In this document: one piece after another, positions 25,570-33,716 of the stretch
Layout of the letters: the number at the start of each line of letters is the position of its first letter
Position numbering within the stretch: position 1 is the first letter of the stretch
Assembly: GCA_024711125.1 (NCBI GenBank)
Contig: JANJTM010000029.1
Span: 62,001 to 126,000, forward strand
Source: Rhodothermales bacterium
GTDB lineage: Bacteria; Bacteroidota; Rhodothermia; Rhodothermales; UBA10348
Direction: 5' to 3'
DNA length: 64,000 nucleotides
Translations under genes and position numbers: made by a program
The notes under the pieces: generated by a model
Told to the model about the DNA's origin: nothing
The model's input: only the letters and a program-made list of their open reading frames with translations
The model's database searches: none

Positions 25570-25691
25570 GGTCTGAGCGTATCGGCTGCCGGAAAAATCG
25601 CGGCCGATGGACTGCGGTTCCGCCTTCACGGAAAACGCGGCACCCCATCCCGAATGGGGCGTTCCAAGACCCGGCCCCCTCGTCCAACCGC

Positions 25692-26177
25692 ATGAGTCTC
25701 CTGAACGCCCTGCGAGAAGAACTGCGTGCCGTCGATACCGGCGAGCGTGCGCTGCGCAACTTCGGCAGGACCGTGGGCGGTGTGCTGGTACTCGCCGCCG
25801 TCGCCTGGGCGTGGATCGCCGCCCGAGGAATGGAGCCTCCCCGTTGGGCCGCGGCCGCCGGGATGTTCGCCCGGGCGACGGGCCCTGCGGTCCTGGCCGC
25901 GTTCGGCGCCGTCCTGGCGGCGGCAGGCCTCGCCGTTCCCCGCCGGCTCGCGGGCACCTACCGGATCTGGATGGCCGTTGCCCTCGCCATGGGCTACGTG
26001 ATGACACGCATCCTGCTCACGGGCGTCTATTTCGTGGTCGTCACCCCGATCGGAGTCGTCCGGCGCCTGATGGGGCACGACCCCATGAACCGCCGGCCGG
26101 ATCCCACGGTCGAATCGTACTGGATCGAGCGCCCTTCCGGGTCGCCGACCCCGACGGAACTCGAGAAATACTGGTAA
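25692..26177 (+). CDS. SxtJ-like small membrane protein
   Basis: A 161-residue protein with about three membrane segments (residues 26-42, 58-82 and 93-120). Its C-terminus, VRRLMGHDPMNRRPDPTVESYW, resembles the tail of SxtJ-family proteins, GhDpLxrxxDpxxxSYW. That family occurs beside cell-envelope or glycolipid genes in many bacteria but has no proven biochemical role. It is divergent from the cytochrome lipoprotein. It ends five bases from the end of the convergent ppk1 gene. Confidence 0.75.
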   Translation: MSLLNALREELRAVDTGERALRNFGRTVGGVLVLAAVAWAWIAARGMEPPRWAAAAGMFARATGPAVLAAFGAVLAAAGLAVPRRLAGTYRIWMAVALAMGYVMTRILLTGVYFVVVTPIGVVRRLMGHDPMNRRPDPTVESYWIERPSGSPTPTELEKYW

Positions 26178-26182
26178 CCGGT

Positions 26183-28405
26183 TCAGGGAATGTCCCAGCC
26201 CGACCCGCGGCGGGCACGCGCGCGGTGCATCAGCATGTCCTGGAACCCGTCGGCCGACTCCCCCTCTCCAGGGAAGCGCAGGGCGTAGGTACCGTCGGGC
26301 AGGAGTTCCCAGGCCGATCGCCGGTCTGAAAGTGCCAGTTCCAGCGAGCGGAGGAGTCGACCCCGAAGTGCCGGATCGTCGATCTCCACGATCGCTTCCA
26401 CGCGGTCGTCGAGATTTCTCCGCTGCCAGTCGCCGGAGCCGATGAAGACCCGCGGTCGGTCGTCGTTGCCGAAACAGTAGACCCTCGAGTGCTCGAGAAA
26501 CCGCGAGATGATCGAGATCACGCGGATGTTCTCGCTGAAGCGCACCAGGCCGGGCCTCAGGCGGGAGTGGCCGCGAACGATCAGGTCGATCTGCACGCCG
26601 GCTTCGGAGGCCCGGTAAAGCTCCTGGATCATCTCCACGTCGTCCAGGGCGTTCATCTTGGCGATGATGCGCCCGTTTCCCTTCTCCCGTTGGGTCTCGA
26701 CCTCGCGGCGAACCAGCTCGATGAAGGCGCGGCGCAGGTCGCGCGGCGCGATCAGGAGCCGCCGGTAGTGCTGCTCGGGAGCGTACCCCGTCAGATAGTG
26801 GAAGAGATTGATGACATCGAACCCCACGTCCCGCGCGCAGGTAAGCAGCCCGAAATCGGTGTACAGCCGTGCCGTCTTCGGGTTGTAGTTGCCCGTTCCG
26901 ATATGGCAGTACGCGCGCAGCCCATCGTCTTCTTCGCGGATGACCAGGGTCGTCTTGGAGTGCGTCTTGAGTCCGATCAGGCCATAGGTGACGTGTACCC
27001 CGGCCTTCTCGAGCATCGCGCCGAACTCGATGTTGTTCTTCTCGTCGAACCGGGCCTTGACTTCCACGAGCACCGCGACCTGCTTGCCCCGTTCCGCCGC
27101 GTGGATCAGGGCGTTCACGATCGGCGACTCGTCGCTCGTCCGGTACAGCGTCTGCTTGATGGCGATCACGCGGTCGTCGGAGGCAGCCTCCTCGAGAAAC
27201 CGCTGCGTGGAGGCCGCGAACGACTCGTAGGGATGGTGGACCAGCAGGTCGCCACCCCGGATCACGGTGAAAACATCGGCACGGTCCTTGGATTCGCCGC
27301 GGTGCAGCAGTCGATCCGGCACGACCGGCTCCCAGGCGGGGAACTGGAGGTGCGGAACGTCCAGGGCGGCGATCGCGTGCAGATCGGTGAGGTCGATCTC
27401 GCCGAGGCACTCGTAGACATCCACCTCCTTCAGGCCCAGTTCCCGCATGAGGAGCGAACGCACGTCCGGAGGAGTGCGTCGGTCCACTTCGAGGCGGACG
27501 ATCGGCGCGAACCTCCGCTCCCGCAACTCGTCGGCGATCATCTCGATCAGGTCGTCTGCCTCCTCCTCGTCGCGGCGCACGTCGGCGTTCCGCGTGATGC
27601 GGAACGGGTAGACGCCGGTGACGTCCATCCCGCGGAACAGCTCGTCGATGTTGTTCGCGATGACCTGCTCGACCGGCACGAAGTCATGCGCCCCCTGCAG
27701 CCGGATCCAGCGACCGCGGGACGTCGGCACCTTCAACCGGGCGAAATGCTCCGTTCCCCGTTTTCGGTGGCGCAGTGTGACCGCCAGCGAAAGGCTCAGG
27801 TTGGAGATGAACGGGAAGGGATGTCCCGGGTCGACCGCGAGCGGCGTCAGGATCGGAAAGATGTGCGAGAGGAAAACCTCGTGCAGATACGCCCTCTGCT
27901 GCGCATCGAGTTCGGCGTAGTCGAGAATCCGGATACCCTCGGACGCCAGGGCCGGCTTCAGCGTACGCACCCAGGCCTCGCCGATCCGGCGATACATCGG
28001 CTGCGCGGCGTTCTGCGAGAGCCCGATCTGCTGCTCCGGCGTGCGCCCGTCCGGACTCAGCCGCTGGACGCCGGCCGCTGCCTGCCGTTTGAGGCCGCCC
28101 AACCGCTTGCGGAAGAACTCGTCGAGGTTGCTCGCCGTGATCGCGAGGAACCGGACGCGCTCGAGCAGCGGGTTCCGCTCGTCGATGGCCTGGTAGAGCA
28201 CCCGCCAGTTGAAATCGAGCCAGCTCAGTTCCCTGTTGAAATAGAGCCGTGGATCCGCGAGCTGGGCCCGCTTCGGTACCGGCGACGGAGCGACGGCCTT
28301 CGGGACGACGACGCGTGTCCCTCCCCTGCGGATTCCGTCGGTGTGGCCGGCTTCGGTCGCCTCGGCCGTAACCGTTCCGGCGACGGGTTCTTCGGGCACG
28401 CTCAT
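26183..28405 (-). CDS. ppk1: Polyphosphate kinase 1
   Basis: A 740-residue enzyme that makes polyphosphate from ATP. The four PPK1 domains are seen in order: N-terminal (LYFNRELSWLDFNWRVL), head, C1 and C2. The phosphorylated-His region is in GLKTHSKTTLVIR, and the C2 domain has SGDWQRRNLDDRVE. A 50-residue variable N-terminal extension precedes the core. The ATG at 28405 overlaps the dnaG stop (ATGA) and is preferred to the in-frame ATG at 28441, which would lie within dnaG. Confidence 0.95.
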   Translation of the reverse strand: MSVPEEPVAGTVTAEATEAGHTDGIRRGGTRVVVPKAVAPSPVPKRAQLADPRLYFNRELSWLDFNWRVLYQAIDERNPLLERVRFLAITASNLDEFFRKRLGGLKRQAAAGVQRLSPDGRTPEQQIGLSQNAAQPMYRRIGEAWVRTLKPALASEGIRILDYAELDAQQRAYLHEVFLSHIFPILTPLAVDPGHPFPFISNLSLSLAVTLRHRKRGTEHFARLKVPTSRGRWIRLQGAHDFVPVEQVIANNIDELFRGMDVTGVYPFRITRNADVRRDEEEADDLIEMIADELRERRFAPIVRLEVDRRTPPDVRSLLMRELGLKEVDVYECLGEIDLTDLHAIAALDVPHLQFPAWEPVVPDRLLHRGESKDRADVFTVIRGGDLLVHHPYESFAASTQRFLEEAASDDRVIAIKQTLYRTSDESPIVNALIHAAERGKQVAVLVEVKARFDEKNNIEFGAMLEKAGVHVTYGLIGLKTHSKTTLVIREEDDGLRAYCHIGTGNYNPKTARLYTDFGLLTCARDVGFDVINLFHYLTGYAPEQHYRRLLIAPRDLRRAFIELVRREVETQREKGNGRIIAKMNALDDVEMIQELYRASEAGVQIDLIVRGHSRLRPGLVRFSENIRVISIISRFLEHSRVYCFGNDDRPRVFIGSGDWQRRNLDDRVEAIVEIDDPALRGRLLRSLELALSDRRSAWELLPDGTYALRFPGEGESADGFQDMLMHRARARRGSGWDIP

Positions 28406-30333
28406 ACCAGGAACTTCCTTTCTTCCACCTGTCGCCGCCACTCGACCAGTTCGAGCAGCCGTCCCTGCAACGCCCGAATGTCCGATCCGGTCCTCTCCGC
28501 ATCGTAAACGGCCCGACGCGCATCGGCGATCATCTCGTCGAGGCGATCGAGCTTCAACAGGGTCATTGCCGAGTCGGCCGCCGCGACCGGATCCTCGTTG
28601 AGGCGCGGAACGTCGATCTTCAGGCGGCTCCAGCCGCGCGAAGGCTCGTGTACGTCGGTCATGACTTCCGCCGCGAAGGACTGGATTTCGGGCCCGAAGG
28701 TCCCGTCGAGAAACGGCCCGCGGTCCACCCGGCCGGCTTGGTACTGGTCCACGAGCCGGGCGGCCGCCTCGCGCGCCGGACCCTCGGAAAACTCCTCGAG
28801 AGCCGTCCTTGAGAGTACGTGCGCCACCATCTCCATCCCGTGCTCGAGCATGAGGCGGATCAGCGTCTTCTCCTCGGGAAGCACCGAATAGCCGGCAAGC
28901 CGGGCGGGTGTGCCGGCAGGCCGCGCGGTCTCCAGGCCGGCGCGCGTCAACCCGGTCCCGCCTCGAACCGCGGGTTCGCCCTGCCCGATCGCCGGATCGT
29001 CCGGGCCCGCCGGAGCGCGGCGCTCGGGTCGCCGGCCACCCTGTCCCGAGCGCAGAGCCCGGCGGAGATAGACGTCAGGGACATCGAATACGGTCGCCGC
29101 CTGCTGGAGGTAGGACTCCAGGAGCAGCGGATCGGAAATGCGCGACAGCGTCGCCACCACGGCGTGCTGCGCTTCGGCCCTGCTGTCGGGGGCGTCGAGG
29201 CGCCCTTCCAGGCGGGCGCGATCGTGAAGGTACGAGACGAATTCGCGACGATGCCGAGCGAGGTATTCGTCGAAGGCCTCCCCTCCGTAATTCCGCACGA
29301 AGGAATCGGGGTCCTCGCCGTCGGGAAGAGCCACCACGTAGGGCACGAGGCCTCCTTCCAGGCAGAGATCGATCCCCCGAAGCGTCGCCCGCACGCCGGC
29401 GTCGTCGGCATCGTACAACAGCAGCACGCGTTTCGCATACCGCGCCAGAAGCTTGACCTGGTCGGGCGTGAGTGCGGTTCCGCTCGAAGCCACCACGTGC
29501 TCCACACCCGCCTGGTGGAGCGCGATGACGTCGGTGTACCCCTCCACCAGGACCGCTTCCTCCCTCCCCCGGATGGCCTGCCGGGCCCAGTTGAGACCGT
29601 ACAGCACGCGGCCCTTGTGATAGACGGCGGTCTCGGGCGAGTTCACGTACTTGGGCTGCGAGGGGTCCTTCACGAGGATGCGCCCGCCGAATCCCAATAC
29701 CTTGCCCACGTGCGACAGGATGGGGAAGATCAGCCGGTGCCGATACCGGTCGTACCACCCGTCCCCTTCCCTGCGCCGCAGGACCAGGCCGGCCCGCTCC
29801 AGCACCTCCGGCGACACGTGGGCCGCCTCGGCGGCCGTCACGAGCCCGTCCCACCGGTCGGGAGCGTACCCGAGACCGAACCGACGGGCCGACGCCGGCG
29901 GAATTCCGCGTCCCTTCAGGTACTGACGAGCCGCTTCGCCGTCCGGCTCCGAAACGAGCCGCTCGTGGAAAAACCTCGCGGCGAATCGCAGCGCTTCCAG
30001 GATGGCCTCCTGCTCGCTCGACGCCTGCCCGGACTCCTCGGAATCGGGAATCTCCACCCCGTACCGCTCGGCGAGAAGACGGACCGACTCGGGGAACGAG
30101 AGCTGTTCGACGCGGGAGACAAACGAGAAAACGTCACCGCCTTCCCCGCAGCCGAAGCACTTGAAGATTCCGAGCGCCGGGTTGACGTTGAACGAAGGCG
30201 TCTTCTCGGTGTGGAACGGGCAGAGTCCGATGAAATTCGTTCCCCGTTTCTTCAGGCGGACGTAATCGCCGACCACCTCCACGATGTCCGCGACGGAGCG
30301 GACTTCCTCGACGGTCTGATCGGTGATGCGCAT
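28402..30333 (-). CDS. dnaG: DNA primase
   Basis: A 643-residue primase that makes RNA primers for replication. The CHC2 zinc-binding domain is at the N-terminus (CPFHTEKTPSF and CFGCG). The TOPRIM catalytic core follows, with EAVLVEGYTDV and LLLYDADDAG. The C-terminal region would bind the DnaB helicase. The ATG at 30333 (MRITDQTVEEVRSVADIVEVV) matches the family start; the longer open frame upstream reads into the divergent promoter region. It overlaps ppk1 by four bases, so both are translated from one message. rpoD is not adjacent. Confidence 0.96.
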   Translation of the reverse strand: MRITDQTVEEVRSVADIVEVVGDYVRLKKRGTNFIGLCPFHTEKTPSFNVNPALGIFKCFGCGEGGDVFSFVSRVEQLSFPESVRLLAERYGVEIPDSEESGQASSEQEAILEALRFAARFFHERLVSEPDGEAARQYLKGRGIPPASARRFGLGYAPDRWDGLVTAAEAAHVSPEVLERAGLVLRRREGDGWYDRYRHRLIFPILSHVGKVLGFGGRILVKDPSQPKYVNSPETAVYHKGRVLYGLNWARQAIRGREEAVLVEGYTDVIALHQAGVEHVVASSGTALTPDQVKLLARYAKRVLLLYDADDAGVRATLRGIDLCLEGGLVPYVVALPDGEDPDSFVRNYGGEAFDEYLARHRREFVSYLHDRARLEGRLDAPDSRAEAQHAVVATLSRISDPLLLESYLQQAATVFDVPDVYLRRALRSGQGGRRPERRAPAGPDDPAIGQGEPAVRGGTGLTRAGLETARPAGTPARLAGYSVLPEEKTLIRLMLEHGMEMVAHVLSRTALEEFSEGPAREAAARLVDQYQAGRVDRGPFLDGTFGPEIQSFAAEVMTDVHEPSRGWSRLKIDVPRLNEDPVAAADSAMTLLKLDRLDEMIADARRAVYDAERTGSDIRALQGRLLELVEWRRQVEERKFLV

Positions 30334-30436
30334 TCCCGGGCTGGCGCGGTGACGGCTGTCCTCGCCCGCTGAAACCGGCCGACGGACGCGACGTAGCGTG
30401 AAGGATCCGAGGTCACCAACCGAGCGGCGTCCCCCG

Positions 30437-31945
30437 ATGTTTCTCCCTGCCATCCTGGTCCTCGCCGCGTGCGGCCTCGTGGCCCGCCAGGCCGCCAGCC
30501 CATCCAAGGAACCGCGGGAAATCCTCGCGGCCTTGGTGCTCGGCGGCCTCTCGCTCTTCCTGCAGGCCGCCCGGTCCGAACCCGCCTGGGTGCTCGTGGC
30601 CGAGTGGCTTCTCGTCACGGGTACGGGATCCCTGCTGGTTTCGGGCTACCTGCGGCGGCGTCGGGAGCCGGCGCGTCCGTTCTTCGCGCTGGGCTCGCTC
30701 TTCCTGTTCATTTCGGTCGTCACGTTCGCGGTGGGTCGTCTTGTGTCTCCTGCCTCCGAAGCCGGAACGGCCGACGACGCCGCGGCGGCCGTCTTCCTGG
30801 TGGAACTCGGCCCGGACGACCGTATCGACGAGCTGACCGAGGTGCTGGCCGCCCACGGTGCCACGGCTGCCCCGGCGTTCGAAAACGTCACGCTGGACGA
30901 GAACGCCGACCTGGCGCAGGTCTTCATCGTCTCCGTTCCCGCCGGCGAGAGCGAATCGCTCGTCTCTGCCCTGCGGGCCGACATCGGGAACGTGGATCAC
31001 GTGGAGGCCAACCGCACCGTCAGCCTCGGCGAACCGGCGGCCGGGCTCGCCGGGGTCGAGGTGTTGACGGAGGTGCGGGAGAACGACCCCCTCGTGTCGC
31101 GCCAGTGGGCCCTCGAAGCAATCGGGGCCCACGTGGCGCACGGGCTGCTCCAGGACCGGATGCCTTCCCGACGGGCCATCGTGGCCATCGTCGATACGGG
31201 AATCGACGCCGGCCACGAGGATCTCGAAGCCGTGTTTTCGGCGAGCCCGGGATCGACCGATCCCCATGGGCACGGATCGCACTGCGCCGGCATCGCGGCC
31301 TCGGTGACCAACAACGGCGTCGGCATCGCGTCGCTGAACTGGGAAGGTCGGTTCGTGGAGATCCGTGGATACGTTGCGTTGAATGCCGGAGGACAGGGTA
31401 CGATCGAGCAGATCGCACAGGCCGTCATCGATGCGGCCGAAGACCGGGCCGACGTGATCTCCCTGTCACTGGGCGACCGGTCTCCCGAAGCGCCCAAGAC
31501 GATCCGCGACGCGGTCGCGTACGCGCGCTCGCTCGGCGCCGTGGTCGTGGCGTCGGCCGGAAATTCGGGTGAGGACGGCGCCCTGCACATGCCGTCGAAC
31601 GTCGATGGCGTGATCGCCGTGTCTGCGGTCGACCGCTCCCTTCGCCGCGCGGCATTCTCCAACACCGTCGGGCGACTCGACCGCCCCATGGCGGCACCCG
31701 GCGTCGACATTCTCTCGGCACGGGCCGGCGGCGATTACGTCACGATGAGCGGGACCAGCATGGCGACTCCCATGGTCGCCGGGGTCCTCGGTATCCTGAA
31801 GGCACTGGACCCGTCCCTGGGTGAGGCCGAACTCTACGAAATCCTGCGCTCCACGGGCCGCACGGCTCCCGATGAGGCGGCGACCGGCCGGGTACTCGAT
31901 GCCGGGGCGGCCGTCCGGACGGTGTTGGAGCGCATCGGGGGCTGA
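30437..31945 (+). CDS. Membrane-anchored subtilisin-like (S8) serine protease
   Basis: A 502-residue protease with an unusual N-terminal module of about four hydrophobic segments in residues 1-110. An I9-inhibitor-like region (about 120-200) and then the S8 domain follow. The catalytic triad is present: Asp in AIVDTGIDAGHEDL, His in HGHGSHCAGIAA, Ser in GTSMATPMVAG. The ATG at 30437 is preferred; a GTG at 30398 would add 13 residues. Most S8 enzymes are secreted with a signal peptide, so polytopic anchoring suggests a membrane-bound extracytoplasmic protease. The acetyltransferase gene follows seven bases later. Confidence 0.88.
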   Translation: MFLPAILVLAACGLVARQAASPSKEPREILAALVLGGLSLFLQAARSEPAWVLVAEWLLVTGTGSLLVSGYLRRRREPARPFFALGSLFLFISVVTFAVGRLVSPASEAGTADDAAAAVFLVELGPDDRIDELTEVLAAHGATAAPAFENVTLDENADLAQVFIVSVPAGESESLVSALRADIGNVDHVEANRTVSLGEPAAGLAGVEVLTEVRENDPLVSRQWALEAIGAHVAHGLLQDRMPSRRAIVAIVDTGIDAGHEDLEAVFSASPGSTDPHGHGSHCAGIAASVTNNGVGIASLNWEGRFVEIRGYVALNAGGQGTIEQIAQAVIDAAEDRADVISLSLGDRSPEAPKTIRDAVAYARSLGAVVVASAGNSGEDGALHMPSNVDGVIAVSAVDRSLRRAAFSNTVGRLDRPMAAPGVDILSARAGGDYVTMSGTSMATPMVAGVLGILKALDPSLGEAELYEILRSTGRTAPDEAATGRVLDAGAAVRTVLERIGG

Positions 31946-31952
31946 CGTTGCC

Positions 31953-32453
31953 ATGCGTGCCCACCCCGTCGTGCGCCCTGCTGAAAACCGCGACGCCGAG
32001 GCGGTGGCCGCCATCTACACGGAATCCATCCTGGCGCGCGACAGCACCATGGACACCGAGCCGGCGGCACCGGACCGGGTGGTCGAGTGGATGGACCGGC
32101 TCACCCCCGGGGAGACGCTACTGGTGGTGGAGGTCGACGGAACGGTTCGCGGCTGGGGCATCGTGCGCCGGTACTCGGAGAGGCCGGGATACGCCCTCAC
32201 GTGCGAAACGTCGGTCTACCTGGACCGGGCCTGGACCGGACGGGGCCTCGGATCCCGCGTGCAGGCGGCCCTCATGGACCATTGTCGATCCGCGGGATTC
32301 CACCACGTGGTGGCCAAGATCTGGGCCGACAACGAACCCAGTGCCGCCCTGCACCGGAAGTTCGGATTCTCGCTCGTAGGGGTGCAGCGCGAGGCAGGCC
32401 GGGTCGACGGCGTCTGGAGGGACGTGGCGATCTACCAGTGCCTGCTCGACTGA
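31953..32453 (+). CDS. GNAT N-acetyltransferase, phosphinothricin/methionine sulfoximine acetyltransferase-like
   Basis: A 166-residue GNAT enzyme that transfers acetyl from acetyl-CoA to an amine. The CoA loop is TGRGLGSRVQAALM, preceded by the SVYLDRAW strand. AKIWADNEPSAALHRKFGF is typical of the Pat/MnaT group, which acetylates phosphinothricin-like amino acids. The natural substrate in environmental members is often unclear. It starts seven bases after the protease gene and probably shares its transcript. Confidence 0.88.
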   Translation: MRAHPVVRPAENRDAEAVAAIYTESILARDSTMDTEPAAPDRVVEWMDRLTPGETLLVVEVDGTVRGWGIVRRYSERPGYALTCETSVYLDRAWTGRGLGSRVQAALMDHCRSAGFHHVVAKIWADNEPSAALHRKFGFSLVGVQREAGRVDGVWRDVAIYQCLLD

Positions 32454-32466
32454 AGGGCCGATCCCG

Positions 32467-32805
32467 TCAGCGATACAGCGCCCGGGTCGGGCCGTCGCAG
32501 AAAATGTAGTCGAGGTCGTAGTGAACCTGGACCAGGGAGCCGTCCTCGGCTACCTGGAAATGCGAACGGCTCTCGAGAGTCCCCGAGCGAGGATCCCAGG
32601 TGACTCCCTGGAACCGGTCGATGGATTCTTCGACTTCCTCCCGGGAGGGTCCGTCGATCCAGACGAGATCGACACTGCGAAGATCACGGCGGCTCTCGGT
32701 GCCCTCGCCCCGCCGGAGGGCGAACAGGGTATCCGGGTACTGCTCCTCGAGCGCCTTCATGAGGCGTTCGACGGTCTCTTCGATCGAAATGGTCACCCGC
32801 TGCAT
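32467..32805 (-). CDS. Small unknown protein, possibly LPD29-like
   Basis: A 112-residue cytoplasmic protein without known catalytic motifs. The pattern VDLVWIDGPSREEVEESIDRF, then a WDP element and YDLDYIFCD near the end, resembles the LPD29 domain of large polyvalent mobile-element proteins (WxDGPxxxxVxxxxxxFqg ... fC). This is a remote match by eye, so I treat it as a hint. The ATG at 32805 (MQRVTISIEETV) is preferred; an in-frame ATG at 32862 is possible. It is convergent with the acetyltransferase. Confidence 0.65.
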   Translation of the reverse strand: MQRVTISIEETVERLMKALEEQYPDTLFALRRGEGTESRRDLRSVDLVWIDGPSREEVEESIDRFQGVTWDPRSGTLESRSHFQVAEDGSLVQVHYDLDYIFCDGPTRALYR

Positions 32806-32975
32806 GGGGGTTCGGCGTGAGGCGTGGCTGCCGGGGACGAGGCGTCGGGGATTGCCTGTCATGTCTCAAGAGAACGCAGACAAACGACCGATTCGTGACG
32901 GCCGGCGGGAAAAATCCGCCGCGGTAACGACCCGGCAGGGACCGCATCGAAAAGGGGCAATCGAAAGCGTCCTTC

Positions 32976-33713
32976 ATGCCCACTCCGGTTCATCTCGTAT
33001 TCGGCGCCACGGGCGGAATGGGGTCCGAGACCGTGCGCAGACTCGCCGCGGCCGGATTCCGCGTGGCGGTGGCTGCACGCACTCCCGCGACGGTCGAGGA
33101 CCTCGCCCGGGAGGTATCCGGTCTCGCGATCCCCTGCGACGCGTCGGATCCTCTGCAGGTCGAGCGGGCGGTTCGGCAAACCGTAGAACGCTTCGGGCGC
33201 CTGGACGGGATCGCGTGTTTCGTCGGTTCCATTCTCCTGAAGCCCGCGCACCTGACGAGCGCATCGGAATTCGAGACCACGCTCCGACAGAATCTGCACC
33301 CGGCATTCCATGCCGTGCACTACGGAAGCCGCGCCATGATGAACGAAGGCGGATCGATCGTTCTCTGTTCGTCGGCCGTCGCGAGGACCGGTTTCATCAA
33401 CCACGAGGCCATCGCGGCGGCAAAGGCCGGCGTCGCGGGCCTCGCGCTTTCGGCCGCCGCAACCTATGCCGCCCGCGGCATCCGCGTGAACTGCATCGCC
33501 CCCGGCCTGGTGGATACGCCCATGGCGGCCGGGATCCTGAGGAACGATGCGTCCCGTCGCGTTTCCGAGACCATGCATCCGCTTGGCCGCCTCGGCCGCC
33601 CGTCGGATATCGCCGAGGCGGCCGTCTGGCTCCTCGACCGCTCCCGTTCGTCGTGGGTTACCGGCCAGGTGATCGGGATCGACGGTGGGCTCGGCACCCT
33701 GCGCGCGCGTTGA
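32976..33713 (+). CDS. Short-chain dehydrogenase/reductase-like protein lacking the catalytic Tyr
   Basis: A 245-residue SDR fold. The cofactor loop is FGATGGMGSE, and NADP-type basic residues follow (AARTP). The Ser region is SIVLCSSAVA, and RVNCIAPGLVDTPM is conserved. Where YxxxK is expected the sequence reads HEAIAAAK, so the catalytic Tyr position is Ile while the Lys is kept. The enzyme may use another residue, catalyse a different reaction or act as a binding protein. It ends three bases before the photolyase gene, so the two are probably co-transcribed. Confidence 0.88.
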   Translation: MPTPVHLVFGATGGMGSETVRRLAAAGFRVAVAARTPATVEDLAREVSGLAIPCDASDPLQVERAVRQTVERFGRLDGIACFVGSILLKPAHLTSASEFETTLRQNLHPAFHAVHYGSRAMMNEGGSIVLCSSAVARTGFINHEAIAAAKAGVAGLALSAAATYAARGIRVNCIAPGLVDTPMAAGILRNDASRRVSETMHPLGRLGRPSDIAEAAVWLLDRSRSSWVTGQVIGIDGGLGTLRAR

Positions 33714-33716
33714 GCC

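Noticed and set aside
29640-29720. Possible programmed frameshift or split in dnaG
   Set aside because: The frame is continuous from the zinc finger through TOPRIM to the stop; no slippery site is needed.
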